Position numbers and translations under genes: made by a program
In this document: positions 55,664-64,000 of the stretch, in pieces
Position numbering within the stretch: position 1 is the first letter of the stretch
Layout: each line of letters begins with the position of its first letter
The notes under the pieces: generated by a model
The model's input: only the letters and a program-made list of their open reading frames with translations
What the model was told of the DNA's origin: nothing
Databases searched by the model: none
Source of the DNA: Schizochytrium sp. CCTCC M209059
Lineage: Eukaryota > Sar > Bigyra > Thraustochytrida > Thraustochytriidae
Length of the DNA stretch: 64,000 nt
Assembly (NCBI GenBank): GCA_000818945.1
Contig: KN805393.1
Location: 457,895 to 521,894, forward strand
Reading direction: 5' to 3'

Positions 55664-56986
55664 ATGTACGGCGCCGTGGAGGCGAACGGCGGCGGAGATG
55701 GGACAGGGCCCGCGTACGGGACGCGGCGCACGTGCGGATCGCGCGCGCTCGCGGGCTTCGTGCTGCTTGTGGCTGCGTCGGTGGCGCTGGTCGTTTGGAG
55801 CCTCCAAGGAAATCACCAGCAGCAGCACAGCACGGACGTCAACCTCGACGTGGACGAGCCGCTGACGAATTCGCGGGCAAAACACCACAAAGATGAGGAC
55901 AAAAGCCTGCGCTCGCGCTTCCCGCTACCGGCAGGGCACCAAAAGGATTGCGCCGCGGAAGATTTCGTCGGCACCACACTAAAACTGATCAAGGAGACCA
56001 ACTTTGTGAATGCCATGCTCAACTCGGGCTTTGATGCCGAGATTCTTGACAAGTTCGAGGCGAGCGACATCATCGGCTTCCACAATGACGACAAGTTTCT
56101 CGTCGTCTTTGACAACAGCTTTCAGATCGGTCTCGTACGTCGCCATGGCTTGAATCCGGGCGCGGAGCACACGCCCTTTGACGAGAACAAGCTCCTAGAC
56201 TGGCCCGTCGTCGCTGACGGCGACTCACAGTTTGAAGCCATCACGTACAACCAGTCTGCTGGTACATTTCTCATTTTTGAAGAAACCTACCAGGACGCCT
56301 CGGATGACGATGATGATACGGACAGTTCGCATTCACGTGCGCACGAGGTCCGAATTTCGGACGATGAGCAACTTGAACACGTGCGTGCGTGTGACGTGGA
56401 CTATGCTTTCTCTCACGACAATAAGGGCATCGAAGGCGCTTCAGTTATTGAGCTTCATGGCCAATCCTATGTCCTGGCGCTCTGCGAAGGTAACTATTGC
56501 GACGGCGGCGATCGGGGCCGCGAGCCTGGCAATGGTCGTATGCTTCTTCTTGAGCGCCGTATCAGCAGCAACAACTCCACAGGGGACGACAAACGCGAGG
56601 GCACCTGTGTCTACGAGGTCAAGCAAGTGATCAAGCTGCCTGAAAGCGTTGCCTTTATGGATTACTCGTCGCTTTCGGTGTACGAGAACCGCAAACTTAT
56701 CATCACTAGCCAGGAAAACGCAGCCGTATGGATTGCGGACATTGAGCCTGTTTCGCAAAAGGAGAGCGACGCAGGCAGCGACCTCTTTCGCTTCCAGAAT
56801 GGCCGCATCCTTGATTTCCCGCGCAACGACCTTTGCGAAATCATTTACTGCAACATTGAAGGCGCTTACTTTTTGCAGGACGACATTATCGTCACCGTGA
56901 GCGACGCCATGAAATCCAAGGCCCGACAGCCCTTTGTGTGTCGCGCCAAGGGCCAGAGCATTCACCTTTTCCTTGTGCCTGAGTAG
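55664..56986 (+). CDS. Unknown type II membrane protein with beta-rich luminal domain
   Basis: The ATG at 55664 (MYGAVEANGG) gives 440 aa; the frame above it starts at GTG. A membrane anchor lies near residues 28-48 (ALAGFVLLVAASVALVVWSL). The luminal part (from about 100) shows repeated beta-strand-turn patterns with FHNDDKFLVVFDNSFQIG, FEAITYNQSAGTFLIFEE, ASVIELHGQSYVLALCEGNYC and SLSVYENRKLIITSQENAAVWI, suggesting a beta-propeller-like fold. Cys pairs (CDVDYAF, CEGNYC) could form disulphides. I do not recognise the family and no catalytic motif was seen. Confidence 0.65.
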   Translation: MYGAVEANGGGDGTGPAYGTRRTCGSRALAGFVLLVAASVALVVWSLQGNHQQQHSTDVNLDVDEPLTNSRAKHHKDEDKSLRSRFPLPAGHQKDCAAEDFVGTTLKLIKETNFVNAMLNSGFDAEILDKFEASDIIGFHNDDKFLVVFDNSFQIGLVRRHGLNPGAEHTPFDENKLLDWPVVADGDSQFEAITYNQSAGTFLIFEETYQDASDDDDDTDSSHSRAHEVRISDDEQLEHVRACDVDYAFSHDNKGIEGASVIELHGQSYVLALCEGNYCDGGDRGREPGNGRMLLLERRISSNNSTGDDKREGTCVYEVKQVIKLPESVAFMDYSSLSVYENRKLIITSQENAAVWIADIEPVSQKESDAGSDLFRFQNGRILDFPRNDLCEIIYCNIEGAYFLQDDIIVTVSDAMKSKARQPFVCRAKGQSIHLFLVPE

Positions 56987-57422
56987 CGGCATTTTCAGAT
57001 CTTCATTCACCGAACACAACATGACAGGACATAACCAAAACATAAAAACATGAAGTCTCGATCGTGAGCTCGCGTGAGATTCTCACACGAGCACCTTTTG
57101 CGTCGCCACCTTGTGCTCTCTGTTTCTTCCTCATTATGGCTCGCTGGTAAATTGAATGCTCGTTGGCAAGCATCCATGACAGGTAAGGAAGAAGACAAAG
57201 TCAAAAAGAGTCTCAGGCTCGGCTCGGGCAAACGAGTTGACGACAAATCACGCCGGGCAAACGTTGAGGGAGGAAAGAGAAGCTCAATTCTGCCATCGAG
57301 CCAGGACATTGGCAGCGAGCGCTGCGCGTGGTCTTGCGCGCGCGCGCGCCGCGAGGACTCAGCCCTCGAAAGCAGCAGACCGTCGTCGACGTCTTGTGGG
57401 AAACGAAGAGGTAATCGCCACC
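56987..57422. other. Intergenic region between same-strand genes
   Basis: About 435 bases with the promoter of the neuferricin gene. A frame of non-ATG origin continues into the gene; nothing else was recognised. Confidence 0.5.
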
Positions 57423-58259
57423 ATGGCCAAGGAGTCCTCAGCGGCCGAAGCGGTGCCAGCAGCAGCAGCAGCAGCAGCAGCAGTAGCACCGACAGCAGCG
57501 CAGTTGGCAGCTGCCAACGCGGAGTCGCGCAGGCTATGGTCCGCGCTTGTCGCGTACATCGTCGGAGGACTTGCTCTGGCCATGGTAGTGGCCATGTTCG
57601 AAACAAGTGAACACTTGTTTTCAGAAGAAGAACTCGCCAAGTTCGACGGCGTGGCCACGCCCGGGAAGCGCTATCTCGCTGTGCTGGGGGAAGTCTTCGA
57701 CGTGAGTTCTGGAGGGTACTATACGGGAAGTGGTGGGTACGGCTACTTTGTTGGCAAGGACGCATCCCGTTCCTTTGCAACGGGCGAGTTCTCCGGCCCT
57801 GCCCGCGACGACATCCTCGACTTGAACGCGGGCGATGTCCAGGGCATTGTGCAATGGCGTGACTTTTACCGCTCGCACAAAGACTACCCATTCAAAGGCA
57901 AGCTTGTAGGTCGATTCTATGACCCGATGGGCCAGCCGACTCTTGAGATCGAAAAAATTCAAGCCATAATCGCCGAGGAGGAAGAGGCCGCAGCCGCACG
58001 GGCGGCTTCAAAGTTGCAATATCCTCTATGCAACAGCCGTTGGACCCAGGCTGAAGGCTACGAGGTATGGTGCACAAACTCCTTGCAAACGAATTTTGAG
58101 GCCAAGCGCCTCGTACCACGTCTCATCTTCGATCCTACCACGCACAAGGAGCGGTGCGGCTGCGTCGAGCTTGACGAGGCGGCGCAGGACACGAACAAAT
58201 TCAAGACCTACGAAAAGTGCAACGCCAAGGCACAACGCTGCAAATTTACCAAAAAGTGA
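57423..58259 (+). CDS. Neuferricin-like MAPR cytochrome b5-domain protein
   Basis: The ATG at 57423 (MAKESSAAEAV) gives 278 aa; upstream frame to 57237 has no supported start. An Ala/CAG-encoded N-terminus precedes a membrane helix (LVAYIVGGLALAMVVAMF, about 43-60). The cytochrome b5-like heme domain follows: FSEEELAKFDG, KRYLAVLGEVFDVSSGGYYT, GGYGYFVGKDASRSFATGEF, matching the MAPR family with its heme-coordinating Tyr. The C-terminal Cys-rich part (LCNSRW, VWCTNS, CGCVEL) is the neuferricin (CYB5D2) signature rather than PGRMC1. Family knowledge: heme-binding, ER/secretory proteins. Confidence 0.88.
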   Translation: MAKESSAAEAVPAAAAAAAAVAPTAAQLAAANAESRRLWSALVAYIVGGLALAMVVAMFETSEHLFSEEELAKFDGVATPGKRYLAVLGEVFDVSSGGYYTGSGGYGYFVGKDASRSFATGEFSGPARDDILDLNAGDVQGIVQWRDFYRSHKDYPFKGKLVGRFYDPMGQPTLEIEKIQAIIAEEEEAAAARAASKLQYPLCNSRWTQAEGYEVWCTNSLQTNFEAKRLVPRLIFDPTTHKERCGCVELDEAAQDTNKFKTYEKCNAKAQRCKFTKK

Positions 58260-58570
58260 ATGGCGAAAATATGAAAGGGCCTGGTAGAATAAAGCGAACG
58301 TCGTGCGTACGTTGCGCGAACGCATGCGCGTCGTTCTTTCGATGACAATAAATGCCGACGGGTCAGAAATAGATGAAGAAGCAACGAAGCAACGTGCTCT
58401 GCTCGGTAAAAAACAAACGGACGACCAAGTCGCAATGCTCTAGAGCTCACAAAGACTCGAAGATTGGGTGGTGAAAACCCCCGAAAGACGAAATGAAAAG
58501 TTCTAAAAAAAGTTTGCATAAAAACGTCGAGTCCATCCATGCACGCATAACACAGAAAGACAACAAACGA
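58260..58570. other. Convergent 3' intergenic region
   Basis: About 310 bases between the neuferricin and PH-filamin gene ends. No gene was seen. Confidence 0.55.
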
Positions 58571-61500
58571 CTACATGGCCTCGGCCTTGTCTTCCTGGAT
58601 CTCGGAAAGCTTGACGGGGTCTGCGAGACCCCACATGGTAAGGAGCACGTTGACCTTGGAAAGATCGGTCGAGTACAGATGGGCAAACATGGGCTTCGAC
58701 AGCGAGTGAACCGCAATCTGGGCCAGAGTTTCGACAAAAGACCCGTACGAGAGCGAGCTCACATTGGACTTGCGCGTCACCGACGTGTACAGGTCACGAA
58801 TCTCCTTGCGCGAGATAAATGTCGGTGTCACGTCATAATCTTGGGTAAGCTGGATCATATCGGAGAGCTGCACAGCGTTCGTGCCGCCAAGCTGCTTGTA
58901 AAACTCAAAGACTCTCGAAAGGACCACGGCGTGTTTGTCAAACAAGTTGATCATCTGCTTACTGAGCAGCGGCGCCCCTTCGCGCTGCGACTGCTTTTGC
59001 GGGTTTTCCTTGCCAAGACTCGACGCCTTGTGGACGCCAGGTTCGCCGGGCCTCGCGTTTTTCCGACTTCCAGGAATAGCGCGCTGTTGAGGATCATTCT
59101 CGCGGCCTAGCGCGCTCGGCCGCCTGCGGCGCGAATGCTGTGAGGCGCCCTCCATATCGTCATAGGTGCCTTCCGGATGACCCGCGCCCCTGGAGGCGCG
59201 CGAGGTGGCTCGAGCTTGCTCCACGAGACTTTCCGAGTCGGCTTGCACGCTCTGACGGATGCTTGCCATGTGGCGCACCTTTTCGTCCAAGAGCTGACGC
59301 GACTCGTCAATTTCGCGGCGCGCACGAAGGAGATCCTCCTTTTCGCGCTCGATTTCCCGAGCCCGCTCCTCGAGGGATTCGCGCACGAGTGGGGCCTCGT
59401 CGGCGTGCGGCGACCACGGCCCATTGCTGGCGGCCCCGCCGCCGTATGATCGCGCCGTCAGGCCGCCTCCGTACATGGACGAGCCCACCGAGGCGGACGA
59501 AGAGGCAGCAAAGCCATGGTACGGCTCGTCCTGGGGCCCTCCCACAGGCGGCGCGGGGTTGAAGATGGGAAAATAGCTCGAGACGGGAGCATACTGCTGC
59601 GTGAGTGCCTGCGACGGCTGCGACGCCGCGGACGAGGCTGACGGGGCGCGCTGCTGTCTGCTCGGGCCGTTCGGGCCGTTCGGGGCGCCGTTACTATGCA
59701 TTTCGATGACACCGCTATTGGATCCCGTCTGCACATGCGAAGAAGCACGAGTGCCGTCGCGTGGTTCCGAGCCAGCAGTGGAACCGACAATGGACAAGGG
59801 ACCACCGCTCGTGCCATTGGGCACGCCGTTTTCGATGGCGGGCGGCGCATGCTCTTCCGGACCAGCGCCCGGGAGTCGCAAGAGTCCGCTTTCCTTGAGC
59901 ATTTTCGAAAAGGTAATGAACGGATTAACGTCATTCTGCGGGTTACGTCCCTCGGCGCGCTCGCGGAGTAGCTTGTTAAACTCTGATGCCGTGTAGGCGG
60001 CCGCGATGTCCTCGGCACTCAGCGAAGCTGCGACACCCGGCCGAAAGGGGCTCCCCTGGATGTCCCGAAGCGGCTCGATGTTGCTGCGACCGTCGTCAAG
60101 TTGTACGCGGACTTCGGCACTAAGATCTTCGCCGCCAGCCTGCTTGTTAATGAGGTCTTCGCGCGACATCTTCACCGTGTACGTGACGCGAAACGTGCCG
60201 TCACCGTTGTCTTTGACGTTCTGCAGCTCGAGCGGCTCGCCCAGCGCCCCAGTGAACTCGCGTCCGCCATCGAGTGTGACGGGCTCGTCGAACTCATTAC
60301 GTGCCACAATTCACAGTGAACTCGCGTCCGCCATCGAGTGTGACGGGCTCGTCGAACTCATTACGTGCCACAATTGTGAACTCATTGGTTTGGTCAATTA
60401 CGGCGCAAAGGAGCCCTAAACCATCTGCCGTGCAGTGGCTCGTGGCCACGGGAGCGGGTAGGATCTTGGGGTGGTACGGTGATCCGTAAATATCGTATCC
60501 GGCGAGCATGATGGTGAGCTCGTACTCGCCAAGACGGGAGGGCACGTATTCGCAGGAAAAGGTGCCGTCCTGATTATCGACCACATTCAGGTCATAGTGA
60601 AGATCCTGGCTCTCGAGAACGACGGATGGCAGTTGTCGCACAATTTCGAGAGGCTCGCCAAACTCATCGCGAGCCTGGATGGTGAAATGAGAAGAAATTC
60701 CAATTTGGCCTTCATGAAGACCACGGCCGTAGGCCGTCCAGTTTTGCGCCTCGTCCCAGCGACGCGTTGCCTCCTCGGGGTCGATTTCGGGCGCTACGCT
60801 CGGGTCCTTGACGGTCGGGTTCGTCATGGAGTGGTCCTCGCGCGCCTGCTCCAAAAGTGCCAGCTTCAAGACCCATTCGCTGGCCTCCTCTGGCGACGCG
60901 GCGGCGAACTCGTACGTGCGCTGCCGTGATGGGTCTTGCGGATTACGCTCAACGAGGTGAAATTCGTTTTCCCAACGGATGGCAGAATTTTTGTGGCGAC
61001 GCTCGGGGACAGGATGGATAATTTGCGTGTGATGCAGATCAATTTGGCCCTTGAGAGATTGATCCTTGTAGTACAAGAGCTTGACGCGGCGCTTGTCCAT
61101 GCGAAAGTAGCGACGGTTCCAGTTTTTGCGGAATTCTCCGCGTTTCCAAAGCTCGCCCTCAATGACACATTCGTCGGGAATCTTAAACTTGGGGATGCGT
61201 CCCTTTCTCTTGCGCTTGGTGGTCTTTTTCCCGCGAGCCTCTTCGTCCTCGCCTTCTTCCCGCGCTCTTTGCATCTCGACTGTCTGGTTCACCTCCATGT
61301 CCATTTCTTCGAGTTTCATTTGCAACTCGTCAAAGTCCTGGTTCAGCTCATAGTCATCATAATCGAGGTCAGCCATGGGGTCGCCATCCTGGTAGAGGTC
61401 GGGACGCGCGGAGGCCGTGAACCTGCGTTGCCGACTAGGGGCATTTCTCCACTCGGCAGGGACGGGGTCCTCCTCTTCCTCTTCGGTGTCGTCTTGGCCG

Positions 61501-62066
61501 CGTCGACCTCGCGCGCCCTGACGTGCGCCTCTTCCTCGTGCAGAAGCAGCGCGACTGGCGCCGCCGACGCTGTTGCGACCGAAGGCGCCCGCGCCGCCGC
61601 CAAGCGGACTCGCGCCGCCAAAGCGTGCTGACGTGCGCCTTGCAAAGGACTCCTCGCCCGCGCGGCCGAAGCCACCCGGAGTCCGTGGTTTTTCCGAGGA
61701 TGCGCCCCCACGAAGGTCGGGGCGTCGCATGCTGCCGGTCTGCTTGGCGGATCCTTCGAAGCCGCCTCCGCGACGAGCACGTTCCGAGGCGAACTTGGCG
61801 GGTAGCTTTTGCTGCGGCGGCGTTTGCGGGCCTCCGCGAGGGCTACCGCCAAAATTGCGCGCGCTATTGCCTCCGGCGCGCTGTCCATGTGGAGACTGCT
61901 GTTGTTGTTGCTGCTGTTGCTGCTGCTGTTGCTGCTGCTGCTGAGGATCACTGTTTTGTTGCTGCTGTCGAAACCCTTGCTGCTCGCCACCGGGCGCAGA
62001 CTCCTCATCGAGGCCGCCACGCGCGCTGCTCTTGCCGCGCTTGAAGGGGCTCTTCAGGAACGCCAT
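58571..62066 (-). CDS. PH-filamin repeat protein, frame interrupted by duplication
   Basis: From ATG 62066 (MAFLKSPFKRG) the frame runs 589 codons to a stop at 60297, while the rest continues in another frame from about 60307 to 58571. The two would form one protein of about 1,140 residues but for a duplicated segment (60250-60375). Order: Gln-rich N-terminus (polyQ), Gly/Arg-rich linker, PH domain (about 61175-60840; ECVIEGELWKRGEFRKNWNRR), filamin repeat 1 (HFTIQARDEFGEPLE... GEYELTIMLAGYDIYGSPYHPKI), filamin repeat 2 (broken), Pro/Ser-rich linker, coiled coil (ERAREIEREKEDLLRARREI) and an EF-hand-like C-terminal region (FEFYKQLGG... LSDMIQL). PH plus filamin suggests a membrane-cytoskeleton linker. 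The break may be an assembly error. Confidence 0.75.
60250..60375. repeat. 62-bp tandem direct duplication causing a frameshift
   Basis: The segment 60250-60311 recurs exactly at 60314-60375, with two bases between, a period of 64, which is not a multiple of three. On the minus strand it encodes ARNEFDEPVTLDGGREFT twice; the second pass ends in VNCGT then a stop. Removing one unit restores a single frame through filamin repeat 2. Confidence 0.95.
61897..61942 (-). repeat. CAG/CAA repeat encoding polyglutamine
   Basis: Mixed CAG and CAA codons encode about 15 consecutive Gln in the N-terminal region of the PH-filamin protein; mixed codons suggest selection for the Gln tract rather than simple slippage. 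Confidence 0.9.
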
Positions 62067-62360
62067 CCTCGTTTTCTCGCTTCTTCACCACCCCGACGGC
62101 GGTCCCGAAAAAGCGAACGCGAGCCAGAAACGCGAGCGCGGGAAAGCGCAATGCAAGGTCCTCGTCGCGCGAGCACGCAGTGAGATGCCGCGCGCCGAGC
62201 GGCCGCGCGAGGCGGTCGCCGGAGTGGACTCGAGCAGCAGCAGCAGCTGCACGCGCCAGACCCTAGGCAGGCAGGCAGCCAGCGAGCAGCGCAGACACAC
62301 AGACACACACGCAGGCGGGGCGGGCCTCGCGGCGGCGGAGACGCGTCTGCCGAAGCGAGC

Positions 62361-62390
62361 CTCCCTCCCTCCCTCCCTCCCTCCCTCCCT
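62361..62390 (+). repeat. CCCT tetranucleotide repeat
   Basis: Seven tandem CCCT units in GC-rich non-coding sequence. Confidence 0.85.
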
Positions 62391-62543
62391 GCGTCCCTCC
62401 CTCCGGGGCTGCGCGCGCGCCCGAGCTCGGCCCGCGCTCGCTCGCTTTGAGCGTGGTTTGCCTCGCGCTCGGCCGCTGCACTCGGCCACTTTGCCACACT
62501 CGCGCAAACACACCTGCGCACACACTGCGCGGGCGCGATAGTC

Positions 62544-62572
62544 CACTTGCGCGCGCCATAGTTCACTTGCGC
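62544..62572 (-). promoter_or_regulatory. Pair of GCGCAAGTG elements upstream of the PH-filamin gene
   Basis: Two copies, on the minus strand, begin 20 bases apart (CACTTGCGC at 62544-62552 and 62564-62572 on the plus strand). Each is followed on the minus strand by (G/A)ACTATGG/CGCGC, close to the GGCTATGCGC that follows the elements at 1151-1292. They lie about 480-500 bases upstream of the ATG and read toward the gene. Confidence 0.5.
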
Positions 62573-62904
62573 GCGCCGCGCAGAGAGAGAGAGAAGGGGG
62601 GCGAGAAAGGCAGGAGGGCGCGAGGGCAGACAGCGGAGAAAGGAAACGGCGCGCGCCGCCGCATACGAGTTTTGACAGAGGCGGCGTTTCCTTCCCCGCT
62701 GCGCAGGGAGGAGAGGGTCCCCGCAAGGAGGAGAGGGTCCCCGCGCACACCTCTGCACGGGACTCGGAGAGAGATAGATAGGGCAGCAGAGGAGATAGAG
62801 ACGTTGAGGTGACCGGTGCAGTGACACTGCACGTGGACTCGGACTCGAAGATGGACTTGGTGGGTGAAGACGAGAGCGCCCGCAGCCTCTCTCACTCAGT
62901 CGTT

Positions 62905-62950
62905 GGCTGGTTGGTTGGTTGGTTGGTTGGTTGGTTCGTTCGTTCGTTTG
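62905..62950 (+). repeat. GGTT/CGTT tetranucleotide tract
   Basis: About eight GGTT units then CGTT units in tandem, in non-coding sequence. Confidence 0.85.
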
Positions 62951-63779
62951 TTCTTTCGTCGTTGAAGTCCATCCGTGACGCGCCGTGGTCGCGCGGTCGA
63001 TGAGAGCATGACTACTGCCTGTGAACGTCATTCTCTTTATCAAGGCCGCAGTGGCCGCTGTCTTCTTTTAAGTAACCCAATTTCGTTAGAGTAGGGAACG
63101 TGGTGGTGTCATTAGCAGTCTGTAGGGTGTTACGCCCGTCTGCGAGTCGAGTAGCGACAGAACGACTTCGCGTCAACAAAAAGTCAAGAAAGAGCGCGGT
63201 TGCGGGGAAGACTCTTTTCGCCGTCGCACGACCGACGGATAAATAAATAAGTGAGATTGAAGGCGAGGCTGCGCCTTGCTCGCCTTCTTGTAAAAAAGAT
63301 TTGCACATTGTTGACGATATCTTGTCGGATCAGAGCTTCGAGAAATGCTTTGCTTAGGTCGTTCAGTGGTACCCTCTCAAAGATGACAGATCTGCAACCG
63401 CGGCTTTAATCCAGATCAACGACAAAACTTTAGATCTTTCGGCGGCAACAAAAATACTAGCAAAGTAACATAGTTTATTTACACGTATAATAAAAAAGTG
63501 TCCTGAACAAGCACAGACTGACACTGAAGAAGCGTCATCAAACAGATAGCGCTCAAGATGGAAATCAATGCCACGTACCGTCAAAGCGACTTGACTTGGA
63601 AGTGTAGGCGGCACCTGCATCGGACATTCTCTTTTGAGCGAGCAAGACGTGGATAGCCCGCCCCTCCTCAGAAAAGAACCCCCCTCCGATCCGCACGTTC
63701 CAACTAATAACCTAGACATCTATCTTCACACTTGCAAAACAATAATCGCACTTCCCCGAAGTTGAGACGGCATTCCGTG

Positions 63780-64000
63780 TCAGAAGCCTCGACCAGCAAA
63801 AAGTCTAAAAAGACAACTCTTATCGCTTTCTTCTGCATTCACTGTGGACTTGGCCTTCATCCTCCACGTGCAACCACCTCTGATACAGTATCTCTGCCAA
63901 CAAAGGTCGCCTTTTTCTTCACCCCCCTCGAATTCGCTTCTCTTGAAGGTATAGCCAGGTGGGCAACCCACCCGACTTTCAGACCCTTTGCGCAGGCGGA
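63780..64000 (-). CDS. Possible C-terminal fragment of a Cys-rich protein (partial)
   Basis: The minus-strand frame from the window edge stays open to a stop at 63780. It reads RVGCPPGYTFKRSEFEGGEE, then KGDLCWQRYCIRGGCTWR, ending LFAGRGF. The GCPPGY and LCWxxxC spacing resembles Cys-rich extracellular domains in stramenopile proteins. No start lies in the window; short length and non-coding neighbours make this uncertain. Confidence 0.3.
   Translation of the reverse strand, partial: RLRKGSESRVGCPPGYTFKRSEFEGGEEKGDLCWQRYCIRGGCTWRMKAKSTVNAEESDKSCLFRLFAGRGF

Larger units (their letters stand above)
62067..63779. other. Non-coding region with promoter elements and simple repeats
   Basis: About 1.7 kb upstream of the PH-filamin gene. 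It holds CCCT repeats (62361-62390), two inverted GCGCAAGTG elements (62544-62572), and a GGTT/CGTT tract (about 62905-62950). A 118-codon minus frame with an ATG at 63719 is present but not recognisable. From 63000 the sequence is AT-richer. Confidence 0.5.

Noticed and set aside
60250..60375. The 62-bp duplication as an intron
   Set aside because: No AG|GT boundary exists in the unit that would remove 64 bases and restore the frame.
63363..63719. 118-codon minus-strand frame with an ATG
   Set aside because: No recognisable features and no neighbouring conserved context; chance frame cannot be excluded.

Overview
The window looks like nuclear DNA from a compact, GC-rich, intron-poor eukaryote. 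A stramenopile of the thraustochytrid/labyrinthulid kind is the best guess. The evidence is: 40S ribosomal protein S23 and acidic P2 genes, a RuvB-like 2 (Reptin) gene, a MAP10-like protein, neuferricin, a syntaxin-type SNARE, a FATP-type acyl-CoA synthetase and a DASH Ask1-like kinetochore protein, almost all as single uninterrupted frames. The atypical Gly/Phe/Tyr-ending P2 C-terminus also fits stramenopiles. The species assignment is inference; only one spliceosomal intron is convincing (15410-15509). There is no sign of operons, transposons, CRISPR arrays or phage.

Layout. 1-6.4 kb: a membrane-anchored jacalin-type lectin (cut by the left edge), a luminal cyclophilin-like membrane protein, an unknown single-pass membrane protein, and a GT47 (exostosin-like)-sulfotransferase fusion, all suggesting secretory-pathway or cell-surface work. 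6.7-13.4 kb: an unknown multipass membrane protein, a uridine-kinase-like P-loop kinase, Reptin, and a Qa-like SNARE that ends in a CaaX-type box. 13.9-22.1 kb: Ask1-like DASH subunit, ANK-FN3-IQ protein, MAP10-like microtubule protein, MDP-1-like HAD phosphatase. 22.4-33.0 kb: one giant gene (3,516 codons) with about 14 SAM-like modules, two leucine-rich-repeat blocks and a C-terminal domain that matches the NEL E3 ubiquitin ligase fold of bacterial LRR effectors. This is the most remarkable object in the window. 34.6-50.9 kb: alpha/beta hydrolase, TIR-like prenylation-motif protein, FATP/VLACS, purple acid phosphatase, a tandem SDR pair, a PAN-like secreted protein and a lipase-PX protein, several of them lipid-related. 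51.3-62.1 kb: a divergent ribosomal protein pair (RPS23/RPP2), nitronate monooxygenase, an unknown type II membrane protein, neuferricin, and a PH-filamin protein whose frame is broken by a 62-bp duplication. 62.1-64.0 kb is mostly non-coding, with a possible partial Cys-rich gene at the right edge.

Genes are mostly arranged as divergent or convergent neighbours with 0.3-1.2 kb between starts. Three intergenic promoters, including the one shared by the two ribosomal protein genes, carry arrays of a GCGCAAGTG element repeated every 20-22 bp. This looks like an undescribed cis-regulatory element.
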